A stretch of 64,000 bases of DNA from Pseudotabrizicola alkalilacus (GTDB lineage Bacteria > Pseudomonadota > Alphaproteobacteria > Rhodobacterales > Rhodobacteraceae), in the NCBI RefSeq assembly GCF_003443995.1, contig NZ_QWEY01000008.1:62001-126000 (forward strand), in the 5' to 3' direction. Below, one piece after another: positions 7,872 through 16,048 of the stretch. Below the pieces are notes generated by a model, which was not told where the DNA came from, did not search any database, and was given only the letters and a program-made list of their open reading frames with translations. Numbering within the stretch: position 1 is the first letter of the stretch; each line of letters begins with the position of its first letter. Both the position numbers and the translations under genes were made by a program.

Positions 7872-9491
7872 TTACTGCTTGGGGTAATGAAGCGCGCCCT
7901 GCGCATCCCAGCCAAAGCCCGCTTCGGCCAAGGCAGCGCGTGCCGCTTCGATGTCAAAGCCGATTTCTGGCAGGTCTTGATTGTACCACATGCCCAGTTG
8001 CTTTGGCACCGGGCCTTCACCTGCTGGCACGGCAAAGCCAAGCCAGCCCTCAACCGCAGCGCGCTCTTTGGCTGTCGCCATGCGCAACGCCTTGCGGAAA
8101 GCCGGGTTGGTGAACGGCTCTTTTTCATTGTTCAGCCAGATCAGCATCGAACCGTGCGACGGAATCTCAAGGAAATCCAGATCCGCGTTCTGCTCGGCAA
8201 GATCGCTCATCGACGCAACCGGCAAGACCATCGTGGCGATATCGCCCTGTCCCGACAGCATGGCCGAGCGGATCGCATCGGCCTGCCCCAGCGCCAGACG
8301 CCGCACGCCATCGTATTCGGGGGCGTTGAAGTGGGTCGCGTTGGCATCCAGTTCATGCACTTCGTTCACGCGCCATGTCTTGAACTTGAACGGCCCGCTG
8401 CCAATGGCCACGCCATCGGCAATCACGTCGCGCGCAACCATGTCGCCCGTGTAATCCGCCCACAGATGTTCCGGCAGAATGAAGGCATAGGGCAATACCG
8501 TGGTGATAAAGGTTGCGTCGGGCGCTTTCAGCTTCACGTTGAAGGTCAGGTCATCGACCTTTTCCGCACCGGCAAGGTTCGCGATCCGCGAGGACATGGC
8601 AGGGGGCTGCAACTCGACAACCTTGCTCAAGGTAAAGACCGCATCATCGGCCGTCACCGGCTCGCCATCGTGAAAGGTCATCCCCTCGCGCAGGGTAATC
8701 TTCACCGTCGTCGGATCGGTGAATTCCCAGGACGTCGCCGCCCAAGGGATCGTCTGCCCCTCGGAATTGTTCTTGGCAAAGGTATCATAGACAAAGCGCA
8801 GCCAACCGACGGCGCCTTCTTCGGTCAGCGGGTTATAGGTCGTCACGTCTTCATAATGCGCCCAATCCAGCCAGCGATCGTCGGTCAGCGGGCGGGCGGA
8901 CAACCATGGGTCAATCAGCCCCTCATGCGCGGCAACCGGTTCGGGCGAGGTCACATTTTCCCATTTGGCGCTGTTCCACACCATGCCGTACACCGTGTTC
9001 GTCGCGGGCCACCATGGCATCGTGTCGTAAAAGTGCTGCTGGGCTGCGTGGACTGCGGCAACGCGCTCCTCCTGATTGACCAGTTCGCGCTGTTGCTTGA
9101 CGCTTGCCGTATAGGCTTCGTCACACCACTTTGCCCCGTTGCGACGCGCACCACAGGCCCCAAGATCGTGAAGCCAGTATGTCGGGTCAACCCGGTCAGG
9201 GTCTGCGCCCACGGTAAACACGGCCATGTCCTCCAGACCGCCGCCCACCATGATATTTGAAATGAAGCTGCTGAACTGAACCGGCTGCATCTGGAACCGC
9301 AGGCCAAGTTTTGCCCATTCCTCTGACAACACCCGGGCTGATTGTTCATACATCGGCCCCATGTCGGCGGCGTAGTAAGCGATTTTCAACTCCGGAACCG
9401 GCTCACCCAGATCCTGAGCCAGCGCGGGCACGGCAAACGCAACAAGTCCTGTGGCCAGCCCAAAGGGCAGCCTTCTGACGATGGCAGTCAT
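7872..9491 (-). CDS. Peptide-type ABC importer, periplasmic substrate-binding protein
   Basis: A 539-residue SBP_bac_5 (cluster C) binding protein. The signal peptide spans about residues 1-22 (RRLPFGLATGLVAFAVPALA). Family landmarks follow: EFTDPTTVKITLREGMTFHDG and DDAVFTLSKVV, plus a GSGPFKFKTW segment. The start at 9491 has an excellent ribosome site (GGGAGGAG, spacing about 7) and directly precedes the signal peptide; the 41-codon open extension upstream is rejected. It is the first gene of the leftward operon SBP-DppB-DppC-OppD-OppF-hydrolase-GntR. The ligand is unknown; the divergent operon encodes FAH-fold enzymes, so an aromatic or acyl-carboxylate compound is one possibility. Confidence 0.9.
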   Translation of the reverse strand: MTAIVRRLPFGLATGLVAFAVPALAQDLGEPVPELKIAYYAADMGPMYEQSARVLSEEWAKLGLRFQMQPVQFSSFISNIMVGGGLEDMAVFTVGADPDRVDPTYWLHDLGACGARRNGAKWCDEAYTASVKQQRELVNQEERVAAVHAAQQHFYDTMPWWPATNTVYGMVWNSAKWENVTSPEPVAAHEGLIDPWLSARPLTDDRWLDWAHYEDVTTYNPLTEEGAVGWLRFVYDTFAKNNSEGQTIPWAATSWEFTDPTTVKITLREGMTFHDGEPVTADDAVFTLSKVVELQPPAMSSRIANLAGAEKVDDLTFNVKLKAPDATFITTVLPYAFILPEHLWADYTGDMVARDVIADGVAIGSGPFKFKTWRVNEVHELDANATHFNAPEYDGVRRLALGQADAIRSAMLSGQGDIATMVLPVASMSDLAEQNADLDFLEIPSHGSMLIWLNNEKEPFTNPAFRKALRMATAKERAAVEGWLGFAVPAGEGPVPKQLGMWYNQDLPEIGFDIEAARAALAEAGFGWDAQGALHYPKQ

Positions 9492-9584
9492 TGTTTTCTC
9501 CTCCCATTCACCGAGCTTCACGGGGGGCCGCGCGACACTCCTCTGTCGGAACGGCTTTTGACTTTTGAGTCGGCGTGACTGAAA

Positions 9585-9597
9585 AGTGTATACGATT
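9585..9597. promoter_or_regulatory. Candidate FCD-type operator centred on GTATAC
   Basis: TGTATACG (9587-9594) contains the perfect palindrome GTATAC. FCD-family GntR repressors often bind TTGTATACAA-like sites, and an FCD regulator ends the adjacent operon. It lies about 95 bases upstream of the binding-protein start in the divergent intergenic region. The match is short, so this is inference. Confidence 0.4.
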
Positions 9598-9626
9598 ACG
9601 TCATTCGTCAACAATTTTCTGCTTGA

Positions 9627-9663
9627 TTTAAGTGCAAATATGTCAAAATTGGATGCACTTGAA
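9627..9663. promoter_or_regulatory. Inverted repeat in the divergent promoter region
   Basis: TTTAAGTGCA (9627-9636) and TGCACTTGAA (9654-9663) are inverted copies matching at 9 of 10 positions, separated by an AT-rich 17-base spacer. The spacing (27 bases centre to centre) suits a dimer-of-dimers operator or a promoter-overlapping site serving the operons at 9491 and 9747. No factor can be assigned. Confidence 0.4.
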
Positions 9664-9746
9664 GTCTGCCGCCGTCACGCGTGCGGCAGGTCAGACACGG
9701 TGGCACCAGAAATCGCGGTGCCGAACAAAAGCTTGGGAGGGCCACA

Positions 9747-11021
9747 ATGACGCAATCATGGGTGACAGGGGCAAATCGCGCTGACTGCGATTTTCCGCTC
9801 AGCAATCTGCCCTACGGCGTGTTCGAGGTCAGCGGGCGCCCCCCCAGATGTGGCATCGCAATCGGCGACATGATCCTTGATCTGACAGAGCTGGTGACAA
9901 ATGGCCTGCTGACCGGCGATGACTATGGGTTCGACCGCCCTGCCCTGAATCATTTCATGGCTGCCGGGCCAAAGGCCTGGGAAACTGTGCGCAATCGGGT
10001 GACCGATCTTCTGGCTGACGGCGGCAGCGCTGAGTTGCGCGAGAATGTGGCGCTCTGTCGCCAAGCCCTCGTGCCACAGGCTACGGCACAGATGCATCTG
10101 CCCATTGAGGTAAAGGGCTACACCGATTTCTACGCAGGCCGCCAGCATGCGTTCAACTCCGGTTCCATCCTGCGCGGTCCCGAGAACGCGCTGACGCCGA
10201 ACTGGTCGCACATGCCAATCGGCTACAACGGGCGCGCGTCGACTGTCGTGGTCTCTGGCACGCCGGTCCGGCGGCCCTTGGGTCAGACCTTGCCGGGTGG
10301 GAGCGCAACACCGGTCCTCGGGCCGTCGCGGCGGCTGGATATCGAGGTGGAATTCGGCGCAATCGTCGGATTGCCGACCGAGCTTGGCCAGACCCTGACC
10401 GTGGACGAAGCCTGGGAGCATCTGTTCGGCTTTGTGCTTTTGAACGATTGGTCCGCACGTGACATTCAGCGGTGGGAGGGGCAGCCGCTGGGGCCGTTCC
10501 AGTCAAAGGCGTTTGCAACCTCGATCAGCCCTTGGGTGGTCACGCGGGCAGCGCTGGAACCCTGCCGTCACCCGGCACCGCTGCGCGACACGGAACTTTT
10601 GCCCTATCTGCACGAAAACGCGCCCTATTTCTTCGACATCACGCTGGAGGCACATCTGACCCCTGCAGACACGGATCGCGCCAGCAGGATCGTTCAGACC
10701 AACACCACCCATCTGACCTATTCAGCGCCGCAACTGCTTGCACATCATGCACTGTCGGGATGCCGGATGCAGTCCGGTGATCTGCTTGGTTCCGGCACAA
10801 TTTCAGGGCCGGAGCGGCATAACTTCGGGTGTCTGATGGAGCAAAGCTGGGGCGGACGGGACGAAATCGCCCTTGAACACGGCGGAAGCCGGAAGTTTCT
10901 GGAGGACGGTGACAGCGTGACCCTGACCGGATGGGGCATGGTCAATGGCCAACGCATCGGGTTCGGACGCTGCGAGGGCCAGATCCTGCCCGCCCCCCAG
11001 CAGATCGGAAAGGCCGGCTGA
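9747..11021 (+). CDS. fahA: Fumarylacetoacetase-family hydrolase
   Basis: A 424-residue protein that aligns along its length with fumarylacetoacetate hydrolase, which splits fumarylacetoacetate to fumarate and acetoacetate at the end of homogentisate/tyrosine breakdown. The signature block is clear: DFYAGRQHAFNSG (catalytic His in RQHA, about residue 135), then RGPENALTPNWSHMPIGYNGR and SGTPVRRPLGQ. The metal-binding ExE is in LDIEVEFGAIVG and the Asp in LLNDWSARDIQ, with SKAFATSISPWVV behind it. The start at 9747 has GGGAGG six bases upstream. It overlaps the next gene by one base. YHGR in classical enzymes reads YNGR here, and no homogentisate dioxygenase is nearby, so the natural substrate may differ. 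Confidence 0.85.
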   Translation: MTQSWVTGANRADCDFPLSNLPYGVFEVSGRPPRCGIAIGDMILDLTELVTNGLLTGDDYGFDRPALNHFMAAGPKAWETVRNRVTDLLADGGSAELRENVALCRQALVPQATAQMHLPIEVKGYTDFYAGRQHAFNSGSILRGPENALTPNWSHMPIGYNGRASTVVVSGTPVRRPLGQTLPGGSATPVLGPSRRLDIEVEFGAIVGLPTELGQTLTVDEAWEHLFGFVLLNDWSARDIQRWEGQPLGPFQSKAFATSISPWVVTRAALEPCRHPAPLRDTELLPYLHENAPYFFDITLEAHLTPADTDRASRIVQTNTTHLTYSAPQLLAHHALSGCRMQSGDLLGSGTISGPERHNFGCLMEQSWGGRDEIALEHGGSRKFLEDGDSVTLTGWGMVNGQRIGFGRCEGQILPAPQQIGKAG

Positions 11022-11872
11022 TGCGCATTTGCAGGTTCAACGACAACCGGGTCGGCCTTGTGCGCGGCAGTTTTGTGCATGACGTGACGGCCGCGCTCGC
11101 CTCGCTGCCAACGTGGCAGTATCCGTTGCCCGACCACGACCCGCTGATCGCGGCGCTGCCCGCATTGCGCCCTGCGTTCGAGGCTTTGGCAGACCAAGCC
11201 CCCCCTTTGGCGCTGGACAGCGTGCGCCTGCTGTCGCCGGTCGCCTCGCCGCGCAAGATCATCGCGGCGCCGGTGAACTATCGCCTGCACCATGACGAGG
11301 CCCTGGCAGATGACTCGATCCACCATGGCACCAACATTCTGCCCATCGACAAGGCTGGCTTGTTTCTCAAGGCCACCAGTTCGCTGATCGGCGCATCCGA
11401 TCCGGTGGTGATCCGCTTTCCCGAAGCGCGCAACGATCACGAGATCGAACTGGTTGCCATCATCGGCACCCGCGCCTCGGCGGTCAGTGCGGATCAGGCG
11501 TTGTCGCATGTGGCGGGCTACAGCATCGGTCTTGATATGACGGTGCGCGGCACTCAGGAACGCAGCATGCGAAAATCCTGCGACAGCTACACCGTTCTGG
11601 GTCCATGGCTGGTGACCGCGGATGAAATTCCCGACCCGAACGCACTGGAGATGGAGCTGCAAGTGAACGGCGAGACGCGCCAAAGTGCCTCGACCAAAGA
11701 CCTGTTGCGCGATGTCGCCACACTGATCGCCCGCGCCTCGGCGTTCTATACGCTGATGCCGGGGGATCTCTTGTTCACCGGAACGCCCGAAGGCGTCAGC
11801 CCGGTTGTGGCGGGTGATGTGATGCGGGCACGCATATCGGGCATCGGCGACATGCAGGTCTTGGTCAGTTAA
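11021..11872 (+). CDS. FAH-family hydrolase
   Basis: A 283-residue member of the fumarylacetoacetate hydrolase superfamily (C-C bond hydrolases and hydratase/decarboxylases). An N-terminal domain of about 75 residues precedes the FAH fold, which begins near KIIAAPVNYRLH. Metal-site features are the ExE of DHEIELVAIIG (about 146-150) and the Asp of YSIGLDMTVRG, and the C-terminal LFTGTPEGVSPV turn is intact. It starts in the TGATG overlap with the preceding gene and is followed by a third FAH-fold gene after 15 bases. Three FAH-fold enzymes in one operon suggest successive or parallel steps on a ring-cleavage-type product. The substrate is unassigned. Confidence 0.85.
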   Translation: MRICRFNDNRVGLVRGSFVHDVTAALASLPTWQYPLPDHDPLIAALPALRPAFEALADQAPPLALDSVRLLSPVASPRKIIAAPVNYRLHHDEALADDSIHHGTNILPIDKAGLFLKATSSLIGASDPVVIRFPEARNDHEIELVAIIGTRASAVSADQALSHVAGYSIGLDMTVRGTQERSMRKSCDSYTVLGPWLVTADEIPDPNALEMELQVNGETRQSASTKDLLRDVATLIARASAFYTLMPGDLLFTGTPEGVSPVVAGDVMRARISGIGDMQVLVS

Positions 11873-11887
11873 CAGCAGGAGCATCCC

Positions 11888-12583
11888 TTGGATTACATAT
11901 TTGACCCCCTTCCCGTCCAAAGCCTCGCGGTCGATGGTGAAAGCCGCCGCTTTGCGTTGCGGCGCATATTCTGCGTTGGCCGCAACTACGCCGACCACAT
12001 CCGCGAGATGGGCTTTCAGCCAGAACGGGAGCCGCCGTTCTTTTTCACCAAACCGATTGATGCCCTGGTCACCGACGGTGAAACGGTGGCTTATCCGCCG
12101 ATGACCGAGAACTTTCACCACGAAGCAGAGCTTGTGGTCGCCATCGGGAAGTCTGGCACCGATATCCCGGTCGAGAACGCCCTTGCCCATGTTTACGGCT
12201 ACGGTGTCGGAAACGACCTGACCCGCCGCGATGTGCAGTTCGCGTTGCGCGACCGGGGCCGCCCATGGGACTGGAGCAAGGCTTTTGACCGATCCGCCGT
12301 CGTGGGCACCATCACCCCGATGCCGGGGCGCGTGCTTTCCGGACAGGCCCGCATTCGCCTGTCGGTCAATGATCAGCTGCGGCAGGATGCGCCCTTGGAC
12401 ACGATGATCTGGAATGTCGCTGAAATCATCGCGGCGCTGTCAGCTTCGGTCACGATCAAACCCGGTGATCTGGTGTTTACCGGAACCCCGGCAGGTGTCG
12501 GCCCCTTGCTGCCGGGCGATGTCTGCACCGTCAGTGTGGAAGGCCTGCATCCGATCACCACGACCATCGGACCCAAAGCATGA
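11888..12583 (+). CDS. FAH-family hydrolase, fumarylpyruvate hydrolase (NagK/FAHD1) type
   Basis: A 231-residue single-domain FAH protein. It has RIFCVGRNYADHIREMG (the usual opening of FAHD1/NagK proteins), KPIDALV, the metal-binding ExE in HHEAELVVAIG, NDLTRRD, a GRPWDWSKAFD lid segment and TGTPAGVGPL. Relatives hydrolyse fumarylpyruvate in the gentisate pathway or decarboxylate oxaloacetate. The start is TTG at 11888, supported by AGGAG seven bases upstream (11877-11881) and by direct entry into the conserved fold. It overlaps the next gene by four bases. With the GST-type isomerase behind it, it makes a NagK-NagL-like pair, but no gentisate dioxygenase is present. Confidence 0.85.
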   Translation: MDYIFDPLPVQSLAVDGESRRFALRRIFCVGRNYADHIREMGFQPEREPPFFFTKPIDALVTDGETVAYPPMTENFHHEAELVVAIGKSGTDIPVENALAHVYGYGVGNDLTRRDVQFALRDRGRPWDWSKAFDRSAVVGTITPMPGRVLSGQARIRLSVNDQLRQDAPLDTMIWNVAEIIAALSASVTIKPGDLVFTGTPAGVGPLLPGDVCTVSVEGLHPITTTIGPKA

Positions 12584-13233
12584 CCACAATCCGGCTGCAC
12601 AGCTATTTCCGCTCGTCGACGTCGGTGCGGGTGCGTGTGGCCTTGGCACTGAAGGGACTGGGCTACGACTATGTCGCCTGGAACCTTCGGGCGGATGAAC
12701 ACCGCAGCCGGAGTTACCTCGATATCAACGCGCAAGGCTTTGTTCCTGCGCTGGAAATGGACGGCCTGGTTCTCACGCAATCCTTGCCGATCATCGAGTA
12801 TCTGGACGAACGTTTCCCGGAAACGCCGCTTTTGCCAGCGGACAGTGCGGGGCGCGCCAGGGTGCGGTCACTGGCGGCCATGGTTGCCAGCGATCTCCAT
12901 CCGCTCAACAACCTGCGCGTCCTTCGGCATCTGGAATCACAATACGGCGCGGATCAAGCGTCGCAGGCCGCCTGGTTCCGGCATTGGACGCGCGCCACGC
13001 TTGACCCGCTTGAGGCAGTCTTGGCACAATCAGAGCACGTCGGGCGGTTCTGCCATGGGGATCAACCGGGGCTTGCCGACATTTGCCTTTTTGCCCAAAT
13101 GCTGAACAATCGCCGCTTCGGCGTCGATGAGTCGGCTTGGCCCACACTGGCGCGGATTCACAAGGCGTGTTGCGACCTGTCTGCCTTTGACAGCGCCAGA
13201 CCAGAACGACAGGTGGATGCCGTGCACCGTTGA
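12580..13233 (+). CDS. maiA: Maleylacetoacetate/maleylpyruvate isomerase (zeta-class GST)
   Basis: A 217-residue zeta-class glutathione transferase. The N-terminal thioredoxin-fold domain holds LHSYFRSSTSVRVRVALALKG; the SSxSxRVR motif is the zeta glutathione site that activates the cis-trans isomerisation of maleylacetoacetate or maleylpyruvate. NAQGFVPALEMDG and LTQSLPIIEYLDERFP follow. The C-terminal helical domain starts near residue 90 (SDLHPLNNLRVLRHL is typical of MaiA). It is the last gene of the four-gene operon and probably supplies the fumaryl isomer to the FAH enzymes upstream. MaiA versus NagL cannot be settled from the sequence. Confidence 0.85.
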   Translation: MTTIRLHSYFRSSTSVRVRVALALKGLGYDYVAWNLRADEHRSRSYLDINAQGFVPALEMDGLVLTQSLPIIEYLDERFPETPLLPADSAGRARVRSLAAMVASDLHPLNNLRVLRHLESQYGADQASQAAWFRHWTRATLDPLEAVLAQSEHVGRFCHGDQPGLADICLFAQMLNNRRFGVDESAWPTLARIHKACCDLSAFDSARPERQVDAVHR

Positions 13234-13344
13234 GAGCCGGCGTCGATTTGCAGCAGCGCAAAGCCGCTCAGGCGCGCCCCTCCCCGCGCCTGCACGATCA
13301 ACCTGAGGCGAAACACCATCGCCAGAATTGCTGTCCGGTCTGGA

Positions 13345-13366
13345 GGGGCGCCATATCAGGCGCCCC
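13345..13366. terminator. Stem-loop between convergent genes
   Basis: GGGGCGCC (13345-13352) pairs with GGCGCCCC (13359-13366) around a six-base loop. It sits between the rightward maiA-like gene and the leftward dipeptidase gene and overlaps the dipeptidase stop codon. There is no U-tract; a bidirectional terminator role is inferred. Confidence 0.5.
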
Positions 13367-14435
13367 AGATCCGGTGCAGCAGAGCCAGCCAGTTGCGGTG
13401 CGCAATCTTTTCCACCAGCTCCGCACCAAAGCCGTGCCGGATCATCGCCTGCAGCAAGGCGGGCAGGCCGGTGACATCGCCGATGCCTTCGGGAATGGTC
13501 GCGCCGTCGAAATCGGACCCAAGGCCGACGCCCTCTTCGCCCAGATGCGCCAGCAGGTGGTCAAGGTGGCGCATCACCGGATCCCAGTCCATGGCGGGGG
13601 ATTGCCGGCCATCAGGGCGCAGGAACGATGTTGCAAAGTTCAGCCCAACCAGCCCGCCGCTTTCAGCAATCATCGCCAGCTGCCGGTCGGTCAGGTTGCG
13701 GGTTGATGGCGTCACCGCATGGGCGTTGGAATGCGTGGCAACCAGAGGCCCATCGGAGATCCGGGCCACATCATTGAAGCCGGCCTCGTTCATGTGGGAC
13801 AGGTCCAGCATGATCCGCATTTCGGCGCAGGCGCGCACCAGTGCGCGGCCCGCATCGGTCAGCCCCGGCCCGGTATCGGGATCACCCGGATAGCGGAAGG
13901 GCACGCCATCGCCGAACACGGTCGGGCGCGACCAGACCGGCCCGATAGAGCGCAGCCCCATCGCGTGCCACAGCGGCAACTCATCAAGATTGGGGCTGAT
14001 CGCCTCTGCCCCTTCCATGTGCATCACGCCTGCGATGCGACCGTCGGCCATTGCCGCGCGGATCTGGGTGGCGGTGGTGCACAAGGTGAAATCATCTGGT
14101 GCGGCCCGTGCCATCCAGTGCAGATGCGCCGCCATCGACAGCGCCACCGGCTGAGCGCCACGGGCGTCAATCAGGTCGGGCAGCGGCAGGTCATAGGGGG
14201 GCGTGTCCATCAGCGCCTGATAGTCGGCACTGTCATGCGCGATCGGGGATGGGATGTAGATCGCAAACAGCCCGCCTGCGAAACCGCCCTGTCGCATGCG
14301 GGGCAGGTCCAGATGCCCGACCGTTTTGCCGGACGCATCCGTCTCACCCTTCAGCCACAATTCCTCGCGCCGGTCAGGGGCGTTGTAAAGCCGCAGCAGG
14401 AAATCATTGTGGCCGTCAAAAACCGGGAAATCCAT
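13356..14435 (-). CDS. M19-family (renal-type) zinc dipeptidase
   Basis: A 359-residue membrane-dipeptidase-family enzyme, here without signal peptide. Zinc ligands are visible: FDGHND (H9 and D11), the bridging Glu in HMEGAEAI, the His in LDLSHMNEAG, the His in ATHSNAHA and the Asp of GSDFDGATIP. The family cleaves dipeptides, often with a D-residue at the C-terminus. The start at 14435 is preferred because AAGGA then lies four bases away; the ATG at 14438 is nearly on top of it. It is the last gene of the second Dpp operon (leftward), 19 bases after the OppF-type ATPase. A paralogue (19813-20847) lies at the operon's other end. Confidence 0.9.
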   Translation of the reverse strand: MDFPVFDGHNDFLLRLYNAPDRREELWLKGETDASGKTVGHLDLPRMRQGGFAGGLFAIYIPSPIAHDSADYQALMDTPPYDLPLPDLIDARGAQPVALSMAAHLHWMARAAPDDFTLCTTATQIRAAMADGRIAGVMHMEGAEAISPNLDELPLWHAMGLRSIGPVWSRPTVFGDGVPFRYPGDPDTGPGLTDAGRALVRACAEMRIMLDLSHMNEAGFNDVARISDGPLVATHSNAHAVTPSTRNLTDRQLAMIAESGGLVGLNFATSFLRPDGRQSPAMDWDPVMRHLDHLLAHLGEEGVGLGSDFDGATIPEGIGDVTGLPALLQAMIRHGFGAELVEKIAHRNWLALLHRIWGA

Positions 14436-14454
14436 CATGTCCTTTCCGAAGCGC

Positions 14455-15213
14455 TCAGGCTCCGAGCATCCGGTCCGCACTCGCGTCGAACAGCGTGCGG
14501 GCATAGTCTGTTGTCATTTGCGCGCCTGCAAGCTGGTCGCGCGTCAACTCTTCTACCGCGCGGCCATGCTGCATGACCAGCACGCGGTCGCACATATGGT
14601 CGATCACGGCAAGGTCATGGCTGACCATCAGGAATGTCAGCCCCCGCTCTGCGCGCAACCGGTTCAACAGGTTCAGCGTTTCAGCCTGCACCGAGGCATC
14701 CAGCGCCGAAGTCGGTTCATCCAGCAGCAAGATCTCCGGTTCCAGCATCAGCGCGCGGGCAATCGCGACCCGCTGCCGCTGGCCGCCAGAAAGCTGATGC
14801 GGATAGCGAAAGCGGAAGTTGGCGGGCAGGCCGACATCCTCCAGCGCCTTGACGACCCGCGCATCACTGCCGCCGATGCCATGGATCGCCAGCGGTTCCG
14901 ACAGGGTGCGGTCTAGCGTGTGGCGTGGGTGCAGGCTGGCATAGGGGTCCTGAAACACCATCTGCACCCGACGGCTGAAGGCCCGGCCACGCGGGGTGGG
15001 CACGGGCTGCCCGCCAATGCGGATCTGGCCCGCCGTCATGGGTGCCAGCCCGCAGATCGCGCGCAGGATGGTGGATTTGCCCGACCCGCTTTCGCCCACC
15101 AGACCATAGCTTTCACGGGCGTCGACACGCAGGCTCACGCCTTCGACGGCGCGCACCAGCTGGCCTTTGGCCCCATAATGGACCGACAGATTTTCAACCT
15201 CGATCAGTGCCAT
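14455..15213 (-). CDS. Dipeptide-type ABC importer, ATP-binding subunit (DppF type)
   Basis: A 252-residue ATPase with Walker A GESGSGKST (about 40-48), signature LSGGQRQRVAIARAL and Walker [12 protein letters not shown], followed by SHD. It is some 70 residues shorter than typical DppF because the C-terminal oligopeptide-ABC domain with its CxxxxxC cluster is missing; the protein ends shortly after the H-loop region with TLFDASADRMLGA. The partner ATPase also lacks the cysteine tail, so this appears to be a subtype and not a truncation. It is separated from the partner gene by four bases. Confidence 0.9.
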   Translation of the reverse strand: MALIEVENLSVHYGAKGQLVRAVEGVSLRVDARESYGLVGESGSGKSTILRAICGLAPMTAGQIRIGGQPVPTPRGRAFSRRVQMVFQDPYASLHPRHTLDRTLSEPLAIHGIGGSDARVVKALEDVGLPANFRFRYPHQLSGGQRQRVAIARALMLEPEILLLDEPTSALDASVQAETLNLLNRLRAERGLTFLMVSHDLAVIDHMCDRVLVMQHGRAVEELTRDQLAGAQMTTDYARTLFDASADRMLGA

Positions 15214-15217
15214 CGTC

Positions 15218-16048
15218 CTACTCCGCCCATTCCGCAGCCCGGTCCAGCCCCGGCAAGGGGGCCCGGCTGCCGCCGATCCGGGGCAGGCAGTTAAGCAGGC
15301 CCTGGGTATAGGGGTGCTGTGCCTGCATCAGGTTCTTTGCCTCCAGCTCCTCGACCACGCGGCCCTTGTACATCACCAGCACGCGGTCGCAAAACCGCCC
15401 CACCAACCGCAGATCATGGCTGATGAAGATCAGGCCCATGCCCCGGTCGCGCACCAACCCGTCAAGGATCGACAGCACCTCTGCCTGAACCGTCACATCC
15501 AGCGCCGAGGTCGGTTCATCCGCGATCAGCAGATCAGGATTCGGGATCAGCATCATCGCGATCATCACCCGCTGGCCCATGCCGCCCGACAGCTCGTGCG
15601 GATAGGCCTCCATCACGCGCTCCGGCCCCCGGATCTGCACCGCCTCCAGCGCCTCGATGGCTTTTTCGCGGGCGGCCTTGGCCGACATGCCATCGCGCAG
15701 ACGCAGACCTTCGGTCAGTTGCGCGCCGACCTTCATCACTGGATTCAGGGAATATTTGGGATCCTGCATCACCATGGCGATCCGCTGGCCGCGCAGGGCC
15801 CGCATCTCGCGTTCCGAGGCAGCCATCAGATCGGTGCCATCAAACACCATCTCGGTCGCCTCGATCCGGCCCGGAGGGCGGATCAGCCGCAGCACCGACC
15901 GGCCTGTCATGGTCTTGCCCGATCCGCTTTCACCGACGATGCCAAGCCGTTCGCGGCCAAGGCTGAAGGACACGCCGCGCACGGCCTCGACCTTGCCCGC
16001 CTCGGTGTCAAAGGTCACCCGCAGGTCTTTTACCGAAAGCAATGTCAT
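15218..16048 (-). CDS. Dipeptide-type ABC importer, ATP-binding subunit (DppD type)
   Basis: A 276-residue ATPase with Walker [10 protein letters not shown] (about 39-47), the DppD-type signature [15 protein letters not shown] and Walker [13 protein letters not shown], followed by SHD. The usual signature glutamine/arginine (MRQR) reads MGQR, a tolerated variant. The C-terminus ends at LPRIGG...LDRAAEWAE without the PGC...RC cysteine segment. The start at 16048 overlaps the DppC-type stop by four bases, so the longer upstream frame is rejected. Confidence 0.9.
   Translation of the reverse strand: MTLLSVKDLRVTFDTEAGKVEAVRGVSFSLGRERLGIVGESGSGKTMTGRSVLRLIRPPGRIEATEMVFDGTDLMAASEREMRALRGQRIAMVMQDPKYSLNPVMKVGAQLTEGLRLRDGMSAKAAREKAIEALEAVQIRGPERVMEAYPHELSGGMGQRVMIAMMLIPNPDLLIADEPTSALDVTVQAEVLSILDGLVRDRGMGLIFISHDLRLVGRFCDRVLVMYKGRVVEELEAKNLMQAQHPYTQGLLNCLPRIGGSRAPLPGLDRAAEWAE

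Noticed and set aside
7608-9260. 550-codon plus-strand frame opposite the first binding-protein gene
   Set aside because: Shadow of the signal-peptide-bearing binding protein and its hairpin; no recognisable domain.
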